Shown piece after piece: positions 51,144-59,259 of a stretch of DNA of 64,000 nt (position 1 is its first letter; each line of letters begins with the position of its first letter). The stretch covers positions 1 through 64,000 of the forward strand of contig NZ_JBLYZJ010000008.1 of the NCBI RefSeq assembly GCF_048551375.1, written 5' to 3'. The DNA is from Faucicola sp048551375 (GTDB lineage: Bacteria; Pseudomonadota; Gammaproteobacteria; Pseudomonadales; Moraxellaceae). Made by a program: the position numbers and the translations under genes. The notes beneath the pieces were generated by a model. That model saw nothing but the letters and a program-made list of their open reading frames with translations. It made no database searches and had not been told where the DNA came from.

Positions 51144-51767
51144 ATGCTAACCCCCCAAGCGAATACACTGGTACTTTATGCAGATGATGGTTATTTGAGC
51201 CATCAAGTGCGTTTGGCATTATGTGTCAAAAAAATTGAGTTTAATGAAATTGATATTCGCCACGATTGGGAACAACTGGAAGATTTGGCAGATATCAATC
51301 CTTATAACACATTACCTGTACTAGTACAGCGAGATTTGATATTATACCGTAATACGGTGATTTTTGAATATTTAGAAGAACGTTACCCACAGACCAAACT
51401 GTTACCAGAAACGCCCATTGAACGTGCCAATTATCGGCAATTATGTTGGCGGATTGAACATGACTGGGTCAAATTAGCAGATATTTTATTAACCCATCCC
51501 GATACCTTGGATATTCAACAAGCCAAAAAAGCTCGCCAACAACTTACCGACTCATTGGTGACTTTATCGCCATTATTCGCTCATCAAAGTTATTTTTTAT
51601 CAGATAAATTTGGGCTGTGTGACTGTATTTTGGTGAGTATTTTATGTCGTTTATCCTTGATGCAGATTGATTTACCTAAGCATTTGACACGCCCCTTATT
51701 ACAATATATGGATCGAATTTTTGCCTTACCGAGTGTCAAAAAGAGTATGTCGCCATTAACGCTTTAA
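51144..51767 (+). CDS. sspA: Stringent starvation protein A
   Basis: 207 residues of the glutathione-S-transferase fold: thioredoxin-like N-terminus (LVLYADDGYLSHQVRLALCVKK, without a catalytic Cys-x-x-Cys), the cis-Pro NTLPVLV and EYLEERYPQ, then a helical domain. SspA binds RNA polymerase and remodels promoter use in stationary phase. Followed by sspB after a 207-base gap. Confidence 0.92.
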   Translation: MLTPQANTLVLYADDGYLSHQVRLALCVKKIEFNEIDIRHDWEQLEDLADINPYNTLPVLVQRDLILYRNTVIFEYLEERYPQTKLLPETPIERANYRQLCWRIEHDWVKLADILLTHPDTLDIQQAKKARQQLTDSLVTLSPLFAHQSYFLSDKFGLCDCILVSILCRLSLMQIDLPKHLTRPLLQYMDRIFALPSVKKSMSPLTL

Positions 51768-51974
51768 ATGAATAGTTTAGAAAAATTCGTACTTTTTTAC
51801 AAACTGTTACAGTATGGTAAGTTTTTATGTAAGTTATTGTGTTATGTTGATAGTAAGCGATTTTATCGTTTGATAGTGATTTGAAATATCGACAATTTTC
51901 TAATTGTTACTTGATGGTTAAGGTGTTAATTCTTGAGTGTTAATAAAATTATTGCAACAATTATGTAAGAGAGA

Positions 51975-52406
51975 ATGACCATGACACAGCCTACCCCACA
52001 ACTCAGCCCAACTCGCCCCTATATGATTCGTGCGATTTTTGAATGGCTTGAGGACAATCAACTGACCCCTTATCTGATGGTTGATGCCACTCAACCCAAT
52101 GTGGTTGTACCTGTGGAATATGTGCAAGAGGGTCGGATTGTGCTGAATATTGCCAGTCGTGCTACAGGCAATCTACATATTGATAATGATTATATTAATT
52201 TTCACGCACGGTTTGGTGGGTTGTCCAAAGAAATTTGGGTACCGATGCAGGCGGTGCTAGGGATTTATGCCAAAGAAAATTCGCAAGGGATGTTCTTTGA
52301 CCCCAGTGAATACGAGCATTATCAAACCGAACAGGCTTCGCATAGCACAAAACCCAAATCTGCACGTCCTAAACGTGAAAATAAAGCAGGGCTGAAAGCG
52401 CTGTAA
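51975..52406 (+). CDS. sspB: ClpXP protease specificity-enhancing factor SspB
   Basis: 143 residues: SspB core starting RPYMIRAIFEWLEDNQLTPY, with VPVEYVQEGRIVLNIA and the substrate groove around NDYINFHARFGG. A flexible charged tail ends AGLKAL, probably the ClpX-binding end. SspB delivers ssrA-tagged proteins to ClpXP. Two closely spaced ATG codons are possible starts. Confidence 0.94.
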   Translation: MTMTQPTPQLSPTRPYMIRAIFEWLEDNQLTPYLMVDATQPNVVVPVEYVQEGRIVLNIASRATGNLHIDNDYINFHARFGGLSKEIWVPMQAVLGIYAKENSQGMFFDPSEYEHYQTEQASHSTKPKSARPKRENKAGLKAL

Positions 52407-52442
52407 ATTTGGGCATAAGTATTTACAGCAAAATTTAAGTAA

Positions 52443-52636
52443 GCTAAACTCGGGATAAGAAGCATTAGCATTTTCCATATAATCCCCCTAAATCCCCCTT
52501 TTTCAAAGGGGGACTTGTCCACCGTTTTAGTCTAAGTTATGGGGGGATAGCCCCCTCTTTTGTAAAGAGGGGGTTGGGGGAGATTTAAATAATAGCAATA
52601 TCAATGAGTTATAATTTCTCTTAACGCAAACTCAGG
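52443..52636. mobile_element. MITE-like element, copy 2 (194 bp) with 8-bp direct repeats
   Basis: Colinear with 37220-37409: GGGATAAGAAG...AATCCCCCTAAATCCCCC...CCGTTTTAGTCTAAGTTATG...GAGGGGGTTGGGGG...CAAACTCAGG. It is bounded by TTAAGTAA at 52435-52442 and again at 52637-52644, as expected for a target-site duplication. No coding capacity. Confidence 0.85.
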
Positions 52637-52648
52637 TTAAGTAAACTT

Positions 52649-52687
52649 GTAGGGTGGGTTAATCCATCATTTCGGACGTAACCCACC
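52649..52687. repeat. Palindromic repeat (GTGGGTTA family, diverged)
   Basis: GGTGGGTTAATCC and GGACGTAACCCACC form an imperfect hairpin immediately right of the MITE-like element. Confidence 0.65.
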
Positions 52688-52801
52688 AATTTTAATACAG
52701 AACTAGCTTTACTGAGAAACTTCAACTATTGCTAGTGTTTATCCCAAAATTTTGTTAAAATCACCTATTCACTTTTTTATTTTGATGAGGATTATACACT
52801 C

Positions 52802-53068
52802 ATGGCACGTGTCACTGTCGAAGATTGTTTAGATAATATCCATAACCGTTTTGATTTGATTTTGGTGGCAAGCAAACGAGCTCGCCAGTTAGCTCGTGGC
52901 GTGTCTGAGCCATTGGTTGAGCGTGAAAACGACAAACCCACGGTATTGGCATTGCGTGAGATTGCGGAAGGCTTGGTGACCAAAGATATTTTGAGCCAAC
53001 CAGAACGTGAGTTGCCTAATAAATTCCATCACATGGATTTGAGTTTATCAAGCGGTCACGGTTTCTAA
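52802..53068 (+). CDS. rpoZ: RNA polymerase subunit omega
   Basis: 88 residues: MARVTVEDCLDNIHNRFDLI and the KPTVLALREIAEG segment are typical. Omega helps fold beta' and is part of one ppGpp binding site. GAGGA lies ten bases before the ATG. It precedes spoT as in other gammaproteobacteria, but with its own terminator and a 400-base gap. Confidence 0.96.
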   Translation: MARVTVEDCLDNIHNRFDLILVASKRARQLARGVSEPLVERENDKPTVLALREIAEGLVTKDILSQPERELPNKFHHMDLSLSSGHGF

Positions 53069-53114
53069 TACCTTTGTGTATTAAGTCGGCTCACGCTGAT
53101 AATTGACTGTTTAA

Positions 53115-53140
53115 CAAAAGCCACCTTCGGGTGGTTTTTT
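53115..53140 (+). terminator. Intrinsic terminator after rpoZ
   Basis: GCCACC pairs with GGTGGT around TTCG, preceded by AAAA and followed by six T. Confidence 0.92.
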
Positions 53141-53481
53141 GCGTCATAAGTTTGTAACATTTTATTACATAATTTTTGGGTGATTTGGGTTGTATTTTTC
53201 TTGAAAAAATGTTCTATTTGAGATATCTTTTTTGATAATATTTTACGTTAAGATGTATTTGTGTGCTTGTTTATGATGAATTTTTTAGAACATTTTTTAT
53301 GAATCGTTAACCATGTGGCTAATATTGAGCGATGTCAAACTTTATCGATGATAACCACGCCTTTTTGATAGGGTTAGGCATAAACAAGCGGATAGCTGAC
53401 TTTGAGTCAGCTATTTTTATCATAGGTAAGCAAAAATTAACTTTCGTGGGATTTATTTAACTTTGCGAACAGGGGCAACGC
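53141..53481. other. Gap between rpoZ and spoT with a second terminator
   Basis: About 340 bases, AT-rich to 53330. A second strong terminator lies at 53392-53418 although no coding gene ends before it. The stretch may encode a small RNA. The spoT ribosome site (AGGGG) and probably its promoter lie after the terminator. Confidence 0.5.
53392..53418 (+). terminator. Intrinsic terminator with no gene upstream
   Basis: ATAGCTGACT pairs perfectly with AGTCAGCTAT around TTG, then TTTT. The rpoZ transcript already has a terminator 250 bases earlier. Confidence 0.8.
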
Positions 53482-55692
53482 ATGAATCGTTTTGAATTGA
53501 CCAAGATGAGCCATCCAGATGTTGATATTGCACGCTTTGAGCTGGTGCGTGTATTGGATTATTTGAGCGTGGCAGATAAAGAAAAGGTGTTACGAGCCTG
53601 TGATTTTGCCGATAAGGCTCATATTAAGGATTTTCGCAAGTCAGGTGAGCCGTATGTGACGCATCCGATGGCGGTGGCTGAGATTTTAGCCAGTTTTCGC
53701 ATGGATGTGGATACACTGGTGGCTGCCCTATTACATGATACCGTTGAGGATACGGAGGTCACTGATGAGGATGTGACTCGTGAGTTTGGCAAAACCGTGG
53801 CTCAAATCGTCAATGGCGTGACTAAGTTAAAATCCTCTGACCAAAAACACGTCAATAAGGCAACGACCTTTTATAAGATTATCACGGCAACGTTAGAAGA
53901 CCCAAGGGTTTTGATTGTCAAGCTTGCTGACCGCTTGCACAATATGACAACGATTGGGGCAGTGCCTGAGTATAAGCAACAAGCCACTGCCCAAGAAACG
54001 CTGGATTTTTATGTGCCATTTGCTCGAATTTTGGGCTTAAATGATTTGGCGGATTATATTGAGATTTTGTGTTATCGCAGTCTGAATGTCAAAATGTACA
54101 CCAAGCTGGAAGATAAGCTGATGCAACATGGGCTGGGGCGTGCGTTTCAGCAAGAGCGGATTCACAATTTTCTGAATGTGATATTGTATAATTTGGCTGT
54201 CAAAGGCTATGTCAAAGATGTGGATAACCGTGTTACGCTGTACCGACAATTTTTCAAAAACCGTGGTGAAATCAAAGATTTACTTTGGCAATATGAATTT
54301 ATGTTGGTGATGGATGACATCGAAGACTGTGAAAAAGTTGCCAAATATTTGATTGAAAAATACCAAATTCCCAGTAATTATATTGAAGATAGCATTCGCA
54401 AACCTCGTGCAGGTGGGAATCAATCACTGACTTTAACCTATAAAAGTGCCTCAGATAGCGTCAAAGTTATTATTTTGACCAAAACCATGCTTAAAACCAC
54501 CCGTTTGGGTATTTTGATGGGTGAAGAAGCCACGCCTCTTAGCCGTACGGTAATTCAAGCTTCATTACAAAACTTACAAACCCTTATCAGCGACCACGAA
54601 GTCAACTATCAAAAACCCACCGATGCGGTGGCAGTCGTGGATAAACTGATTAATTACCTCCATGAACGCAAAATCATTTGTTTTACCCCCAAAGGTGATG
54701 CCTACGAATTGCCTCGTGGCTCAACGGCATTGGACTTTGCGTTTGCCATTAACACAGGGCTTGGGCGTATCAGCACTGGGGCGGTTATCAATAATAAAAA
54801 TGCCAAACTCGGCACGGTGCTAAAATCAGGGGATGTGATTCATATCGAGTCCGATAGCCATGCTCAACCCAAAGCGGAATGGCTTGGGTTTGTCGCCACC
54901 AACAAGGCTCGCCGTAGCTTATTTGACTGGCTCAAAGGGTTAAGCTCAGACGAACGCCAATTGCAAGGACAAGCTGCCTTTGCTAGAGCGTTGCAAAATC
55001 AAGGTGTGACCCTTGATGAAGTGACCGAGCATCAGTGGCAAACCTTACTTGAATGGCGAGGCCTAAAGCAACGCAGTGAATTATATGAAGAATTGACCAC
55101 AGGCAAGCTATTGCCCCAAATTGCAGTATCTCGCCTGCTCACGCCAGAACAGCTTGCCAAAAATCAAGCCGAAGCCCATGCCGAACACCATCCGCAAAGC
55201 CTTATCGCTGATGCTGCCAATATGGAAATGACCTTTTCTAGCTGTTGTCACCCTGTATATGGCGACCAAATTGTTGGGCATTTGTCTAAAAATGGCTTGG
55301 TGGTGCATCGTCATAAATGCTTCTCGATTGAAGAAATTCGCAAAATTAATGATTACCAAGTCATTCCCCTGCACTGGCGACAATCCACCAGTGATGATGA
55401 ACTGTCAAAACGGATTTATTTTGATGCAGGGCTAAAAATTAATCAAACCCTCACCGCTGACCAAATCAGTGATGTGATTTTTATTGTCAAAGACGTGCAA
55501 GCAGGCTTTGAATTTATTGACCATCGCAACGGCTATACGTTACTATTTGTGGTGGTGCAAAGTCGTGACCAAATTGCTACACTCATTCAGCGATTACGCA
55601 GTCAGCTAAATTACCCAAATATCGTCCGTTTATATCAATGGAATGATGAAGTACCTCAGCAAAACAAAAATACCCAACCCATTGCCAATTAA
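53482..55692 (+). CDS. spoT: SpoT-type (p)ppGpp hydrolase with degenerate synthetase domain
   Basis: 736 residues. The N-terminal HD hydrolase is intact (HPMAVAEIL, LLHDTVEDT, KLADRLHNM). The following synthetase domain is badly eroded: the usual ATP-binding RxKxxYS and catalytic acidic motif are not recognisable, the region reading RQFFKNRGEIKDLLWQYEF and GGNQSLTLTY where GYQSLHT is normal. TGS (FTPKGDAYELPRGSTALDFA), a zinc-finger-like CCHP segment and a weak ACT domain follow. Probably a hydrolase only. I recall that Moraxellaceae SpoT proteins have lost synthesis; I could not check this. AGGGG precedes the ATG. Confidence 0.93.
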   Translation: MNRFELTKMSHPDVDIARFELVRVLDYLSVADKEKVLRACDFADKAHIKDFRKSGEPYVTHPMAVAEILASFRMDVDTLVAALLHDTVEDTEVTDEDVTREFGKTVAQIVNGVTKLKSSDQKHVNKATTFYKIITATLEDPRVLIVKLADRLHNMTTIGAVPEYKQQATAQETLDFYVPFARILGLNDLADYIEILCYRSLNVKMYTKLEDKLMQHGLGRAFQQERIHNFLNVILYNLAVKGYVKDVDNRVTLYRQFFKNRGEIKDLLWQYEFMLVMDDIEDCEKVAKYLIEKYQIPSNYIEDSIRKPRAGGNQSLTLTYKSASDSVKVIILTKTMLKTTRLGILMGEEATPLSRTVIQASLQNLQTLISDHEVNYQKPTDAVAVVDKLINYLHERKIICFTPKGDAYELPRGSTALDFAFAINTGLGRISTGAVINNKNAKLGTVLKSGDVIHIESDSHAQPKAEWLGFVATNKARRSLFDWLKGLSSDERQLQGQAAFARALQNQGVTLDEVTEHQWQTLLEWRGLKQRSELYEELTTGKLLPQIAVSRLLTPEQLAKNQAEAHAEHHPQSLIADAANMEMTFSSCCHPVYGDQIVGHLSKNGLVVHRHKCFSIEEIRKINDYQVIPLHWRQSTSDDELSKRIYFDAGLKINQTLTADQISDVIFIVKDVQAGFEFIDHRNGYTLLFVVVQSRDQIATLIQRLRSQLNYPNIVRLYQWNDEVPQQNKNTQPIAN

Positions 55693-55705
55693 ATAAGGAA
55701 ATCTT

Positions 55706-56086
55706 ATGAGCCGTGAAATTGTCCATACTGACGATGCCCCAGCCGCCGTTGGTACGTATTCGCAAGCCGTGAAAGTCGGTAATACCGTATATCTATCTGG
55801 TCAAATTGGGCTAGACCCAAAAACCATGCAATTGGCAGATGGCTTTGAAGCCCAAGCCGAGCAAGTGATGTCAAACCTTGAGGCGGTTTGTAAAGCCAGT
55901 GGTGGTAGTCTAGCCGATGTGGTGAAATTTAATGTATCGCTGACTGATTTGGCGAATTTTAATGCGTTAAATGAGATTTTTGTCAAACGCTTGACCGCTC
56001 CCTATCCTGCTCGTGCGGCGGTGCAAGTCGCTGGTTTGCCAAAAGGTGCAGTGGTGGAAATTGAGGCGATTTTGTTTATTGAATAA
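55706..56086 (+). CDS. ridA: 2-iminobutanoate/2-iminopropanoate deaminase RidA
   Basis: 126 residues. Family motifs: GTYSQAVKVGNTVYLSGQIGLDP, the conserved Arg in YPARAAVQVAGLPKGAVVEIEA. It hydrolyses reactive enamine/imine products of PLP enzymes. AAGGA lies seven bases before the ATG. Thirteen bases after spoT and directly abutting priA, so probably one transcript. Confidence 0.95.
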   Translation: MSREIVHTDDAPAAVGTYSQAVKVGNTVYLSGQIGLDPKTMQLADGFEAQAEQVMSNLEAVCKASGGSLADVVKFNVSLTDLANFNALNEIFVKRLTAPYPARAAVQVAGLPKGAVVEIEAILFIE

Positions 56087-58321
56087 ATGTACGCCCAAAT
56101 CGCCCTACCCGTCCCTATCGATTCGGTTTTTGATTATGCCCTTGAGCCGAGCTTGCCCCTACCCATTATCGGTAGCCGTGTGCTTGTACCGTTTGGCAGT
56201 CGCAAGCTGATTGGCATTGTCGTGGGGCTGATTGAACACACCGACATTCCAAAAAATAAAATCAAAACTATCCTTGAAGTCATTGATAATGAAGCGATTG
56301 TCGATAGCCACTTGCTAAAACTCGCAAATTGGCTATCCAATTATTACCATTATCCACTTGGCGATGTATTGGCAGTAATGCTACCGACCTTGATTCGGCA
56401 AGGCAAACCACTCACCCAACCGCAAACCTTTTGGCGAGTGTTACGAAATGCTCAAGATGGTGACTTCTCCGCCACTGCCAAAAAGCAAAAACAACAATTC
56501 GCCTTGATTGAACTCAATAACGAATTAAACCGTTTTCATCATCAATCTGAAATTGCCGAAAGCCAACTTCTCGCTCATGGGGTGGAAAAAGCCTTTTTGA
56601 CTAAATTTGCCGAAAAAGGCTTGGTTGAAAGTTTTAGCCAAATCGTTGAGCCTACGCCACCGCCCCCTTTTGCCCTAAATCAAACCAATTTAACCCTCAA
56701 TGACGAACAACAAATCGCCGTCAGTCACATTCACCAAGCCATTACCAATCAAGCCTATCAAGGGTTTTTGTTAAATGGTGTGACAGGCAGTGGCAAAACC
56801 GAAGTGTATCTGCAAGCCATGCAACCTGCCCTTGAACAAGGCAAACAAGTGCTGATTCTTGTGCCAGAAATCGGCTTGACTCCACAGACCGAACGGCGGT
56901 TTAGCGAGCGGTTTTCGGCAAATGTGCTGATGCTCCATTCTGGGCTGAATGACACGATTCGGCTACAGGGGTGGCAAGCCTGTCGTGACGGCTCGGCTCA
57001 AATTATCATCGGCACACGCTCAGCGATTTTGTATCCGTTTGCGGATTTGGGTCTAATTATTGTCGATGAAAGTCACGACCAATCCTACAAACAGCAAGAC
57101 AGCCTACGCTATCACGCCACCGATGTCGCCTTGTATCGGGGTTTTAGCAATAAAATCCCTGTGGTGCTTGGTACGGCAACCCCTTCGCTTGAAAGTCTGC
57201 AATTGGTGAAACAAGGCAAACTCACGCCTTTGACATTGAGCCAACGAGCAGGCACGGCAAAACCTGCCAAAATGCAACTGATAGACGCTCGCCAACAAAA
57301 ATGGCAACACGGTCTGACCGAAAGTCTGCTCAAAGCCATGCAAGCGACTTTGGATAAAGATGAGCAAGTCTTGGTTTTTTTGAACCGTCGTGGCTATGCA
57401 CCGATTTTGATGTGTGATAGTTGCGGTTGGCAAGCGGACTGCCCTCGCTGTGATGCTCATTTGACCGTGCATTTTTCGCCTGTTGCCATGCTTAAATGCC
57501 ACCACTGCGACTGGCAGAACGCCATTCCCAAAACCTGTCCAGACTGCGGTAGCGCAAACCTTGACCCTGTCGGTATAGGGACGGCTCGCTTGACTGAGGG
57601 CTTGGGCGAGTTGTTTCCTGATGTGCCGTTGATTCAGATTGACCGTGATACCACTCGGCGTAAAGACAGTTGGGACAAGCTGTATCAACAGATTGAGGAC
57701 AATCCCAAAGCGATTTTGGTCGGTACGCAAATGGTGGCAAAAGGGCATCATTTCCCCAATGTGACTTTGGTGGCGATTCCCAATGCCGATAGTGGGTTTT
57801 TGTCGTCCGACTTTCGCTCACCAGAACACACCGCCCAGCTTATCGTACAAGTCGCAGGGCGTGCAGGGCGTGCCGATAAAACAGGGCGTGTGTTGATTCA
57901 AACTCGCCAGCCCGAAAATCCGATTTTGCTGACCCTTGTGCGTGATGGCTATTGGGTGTTTGCCGAGCAACTGCTACAAGAACGCCAATTGCTCGGCTTA
58001 CCGCCCTTTAGCCATGCCTGTTTGATTCGGGTGGAAAGCAAATCATTGGACAATAATAAAGTGATTTTGCAACACGCCATGAATCTGTTGCCAAATCGTG
58101 CCGACTTAACGCAACTGGGGCTTGCGGTGTCTAGCGTGGTCGATGCACCGATGGCGAAGCGAAATAGCCGTTATCATTCGCAGTTGTTGATTTTGGCAAA
58201 AAATCGGCAGAATTTGCACGCTTTGCTTGATGGTTGGTGGCAACAGGTGCAACAATTGGATAGCGTTAAAAAGTTTTATGCACGGCTATCGCTCGATATC
58301 GACCCAAGTGGGTGGGGTTAA
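56087..58321 (+). CDS. priA: Primosomal protein N' (replication restart helicase)
   Basis: 744 residues: an N-terminal DNA-binding domain, a superfamily 2 helicase with Walker A GVTGSGKTEVYLQA, DEAD-box-like DESH, and motif QVAGRAGR; eight cysteines in two zinc clusters (CDSCGWQADCPRCD, CHHCDWQ, CPDCG). It loads the replisome at stalled forks. The ATG follows the ridA stop with no gap. Confidence 0.96.
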   Translation: MYAQIALPVPIDSVFDYALEPSLPLPIIGSRVLVPFGSRKLIGIVVGLIEHTDIPKNKIKTILEVIDNEAIVDSHLLKLANWLSNYYHYPLGDVLAVMLPTLIRQGKPLTQPQTFWRVLRNAQDGDFSATAKKQKQQFALIELNNELNRFHHQSEIAESQLLAHGVEKAFLTKFAEKGLVESFSQIVEPTPPPPFALNQTNLTLNDEQQIAVSHIHQAITNQAYQGFLLNGVTGSGKTEVYLQAMQPALEQGKQVLILVPEIGLTPQTERRFSERFSANVLMLHSGLNDTIRLQGWQACRDGSAQIIIGTRSAILYPFADLGLIIVDESHDQSYKQQDSLRYHATDVALYRGFSNKIPVVLGTATPSLESLQLVKQGKLTPLTLSQRAGTAKPAKMQLIDARQQKWQHGLTESLLKAMQATLDKDEQVLVFLNRRGYAPILMCDSCGWQADCPRCDAHLTVHFSPVAMLKCHHCDWQNAIPKTCPDCGSANLDPVGIGTARLTEGLGELFPDVPLIQIDRDTTRRKDSWDKLYQQIEDNPKAILVGTQMVAKGHHFPNVTLVAIPNADSGFLSSDFRSPEHTAQLIVQVAGRAGRADKTGRVLIQTRQPENPILLTLVRDGYWVFAEQLLQERQLLGLPPFSHACLIRVESKSLDNNKVILQHAMNLLPNRADLTQLGLAVSSVVDAPMAKRNSRYHSQLLILAKNRQNLHALLDGWWQQVQQLDSVKKFYARLSLDIDPSGWG

Positions 58322-58343
58322 CCGTTTTACCATCAATCCTGTG

Positions 58344-58400
58344 CGATTTTGGGCGTAAGCATTACGCCCCTACAAAAATCTGTCTGATTTTTAATTTAAG
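58344..58400. repeat. Chimeric palindromic repeat after priA
   Basis: GGGCGTAAGCATTACGCCCC (double-hairpin family core) followed by CTACAAAAATCTGTCTGATTTTTAATTTAA, which matches an end of the ~83-bp element. It seems to link the two families. Confidence 0.7.
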
Positions 58401-58513
58401 TGACGGTAAATCACCACTTAGCCAAACTTTACTTTTTTGCTTAGGCTAAATATGCTAGGATGATAAAATAAAGGATAAAAACTAAAGTCGCCAAAATCAT
58501 AAGGACTTTTATC

Positions 58514-59233
58514 ATGTCAAACCGTTCTGCCCCCTTTATCGCCCCCCAATTGGTCGATGAAAACAACCAAACCCTTGACGATAAAAACAATAAAAAACAA
58601 GTCAAAGCCCTACTTTCAACTTTGCAAGCCGATATTGCCCAATTTCGAGATGATTTTTTTCCGCCACCCTTTTTGACCCAAATCCAAGACCTACCGATTT
58701 ATCAAGGTAACTTAGCAGAAGTGCAAACCTACGAAGCGACTTGGCAACCTTTGATTGAACGTGCCAAAGGCTTTTATCCGTCCGCTTATTTACCGCCTGA
58801 TTATTTGCCGTTGCCTGCCAGTTTGGAAATTCCGCAATTTGTTTATCATGTGCAAAAACTCCATCTCACTCGCACCAAAGCCAAAGAATCCAAAAGTTTC
58901 GGCTCAGTGGGGGCATTGGTGGCGAAGTGTGGCGATTATGACAGCGAGCAGTTATTGGCGATGGAAACGGCGTTAGATAAATACCCCAACGGCAAATTGG
59001 TCGCCCATCGTGAGTTTATTGATTTGCGTGCGTATGTGTTTTGCCGTGATGCCAAAGGTGAAATGCTAGAGCCCGAGCGATTGCGGTTTTATCGCACAGG
59101 CTTGGTAATTCAGGCATTAGAAGACTTTAAGCTAGTCGATAGTCGCCAGACCCCACGCAAAAAACGCAATGATGCTTATAAAAATCCGATTGCGGATAAT
59201 GGACTATGGAAAGTTTTTATTAAAATTAATTAA
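58514..59233 (+). CDS. Protein of unknown function (239 residues)
   Basis: I do not recognise this protein. It is soluble, with no signal or membrane segment. Features: an acidic/Asn-rich N-terminus, a Pro- and Tyr-rich middle (YPSAYLPPDYLPLPASLEIPQ), a basic segment (LTRTKAKESKSFG), and a Lys/Arg-rich part near the end (DSRQTPRKKRNDAYKN). AAGGAC lies nine bases before the ATG, and codon use resembles its neighbours, so it is a real gene. It precedes the antiporter gene by 26 bases and is probably co-transcribed with it. Confidence 0.75.
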   Translation: MSNRSAPFIAPQLVDENNQTLDDKNNKKQVKALLSTLQADIAQFRDDFFPPPFLTQIQDLPIYQGNLAEVQTYEATWQPLIERAKGFYPSAYLPPDYLPLPASLEIPQFVYHVQKLHLTRTKAKESKSFGSVGALVAKCGDYDSEQLLAMETALDKYPNGKLVAHREFIDLRAYVFCRDAKGEMLEPERLRFYRTGLVIQALEDFKLVDSRQTPRKKRNDAYKNPIADNGLWKVFIKIN

Positions 59234-59259
59234 ACAAAAAATTATAAATTGGAAATCCT

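Larger units (their letters stand above)
52407..52801. other. Repeat-filled intergenic region
   Basis: Holds the second MITE-like element with its flanking direct repeats (52435-52644), a GTGGGTTA-family palindrome (52649-52687) and about 100 bases before rpoZ that should contain its promoter. No gene seen. Confidence 0.8.

Noticed and set aside
57104..57751. 215-codon open frame opposite priA
   Set aside because: Shadow of priA; no domain, no ribosome site.
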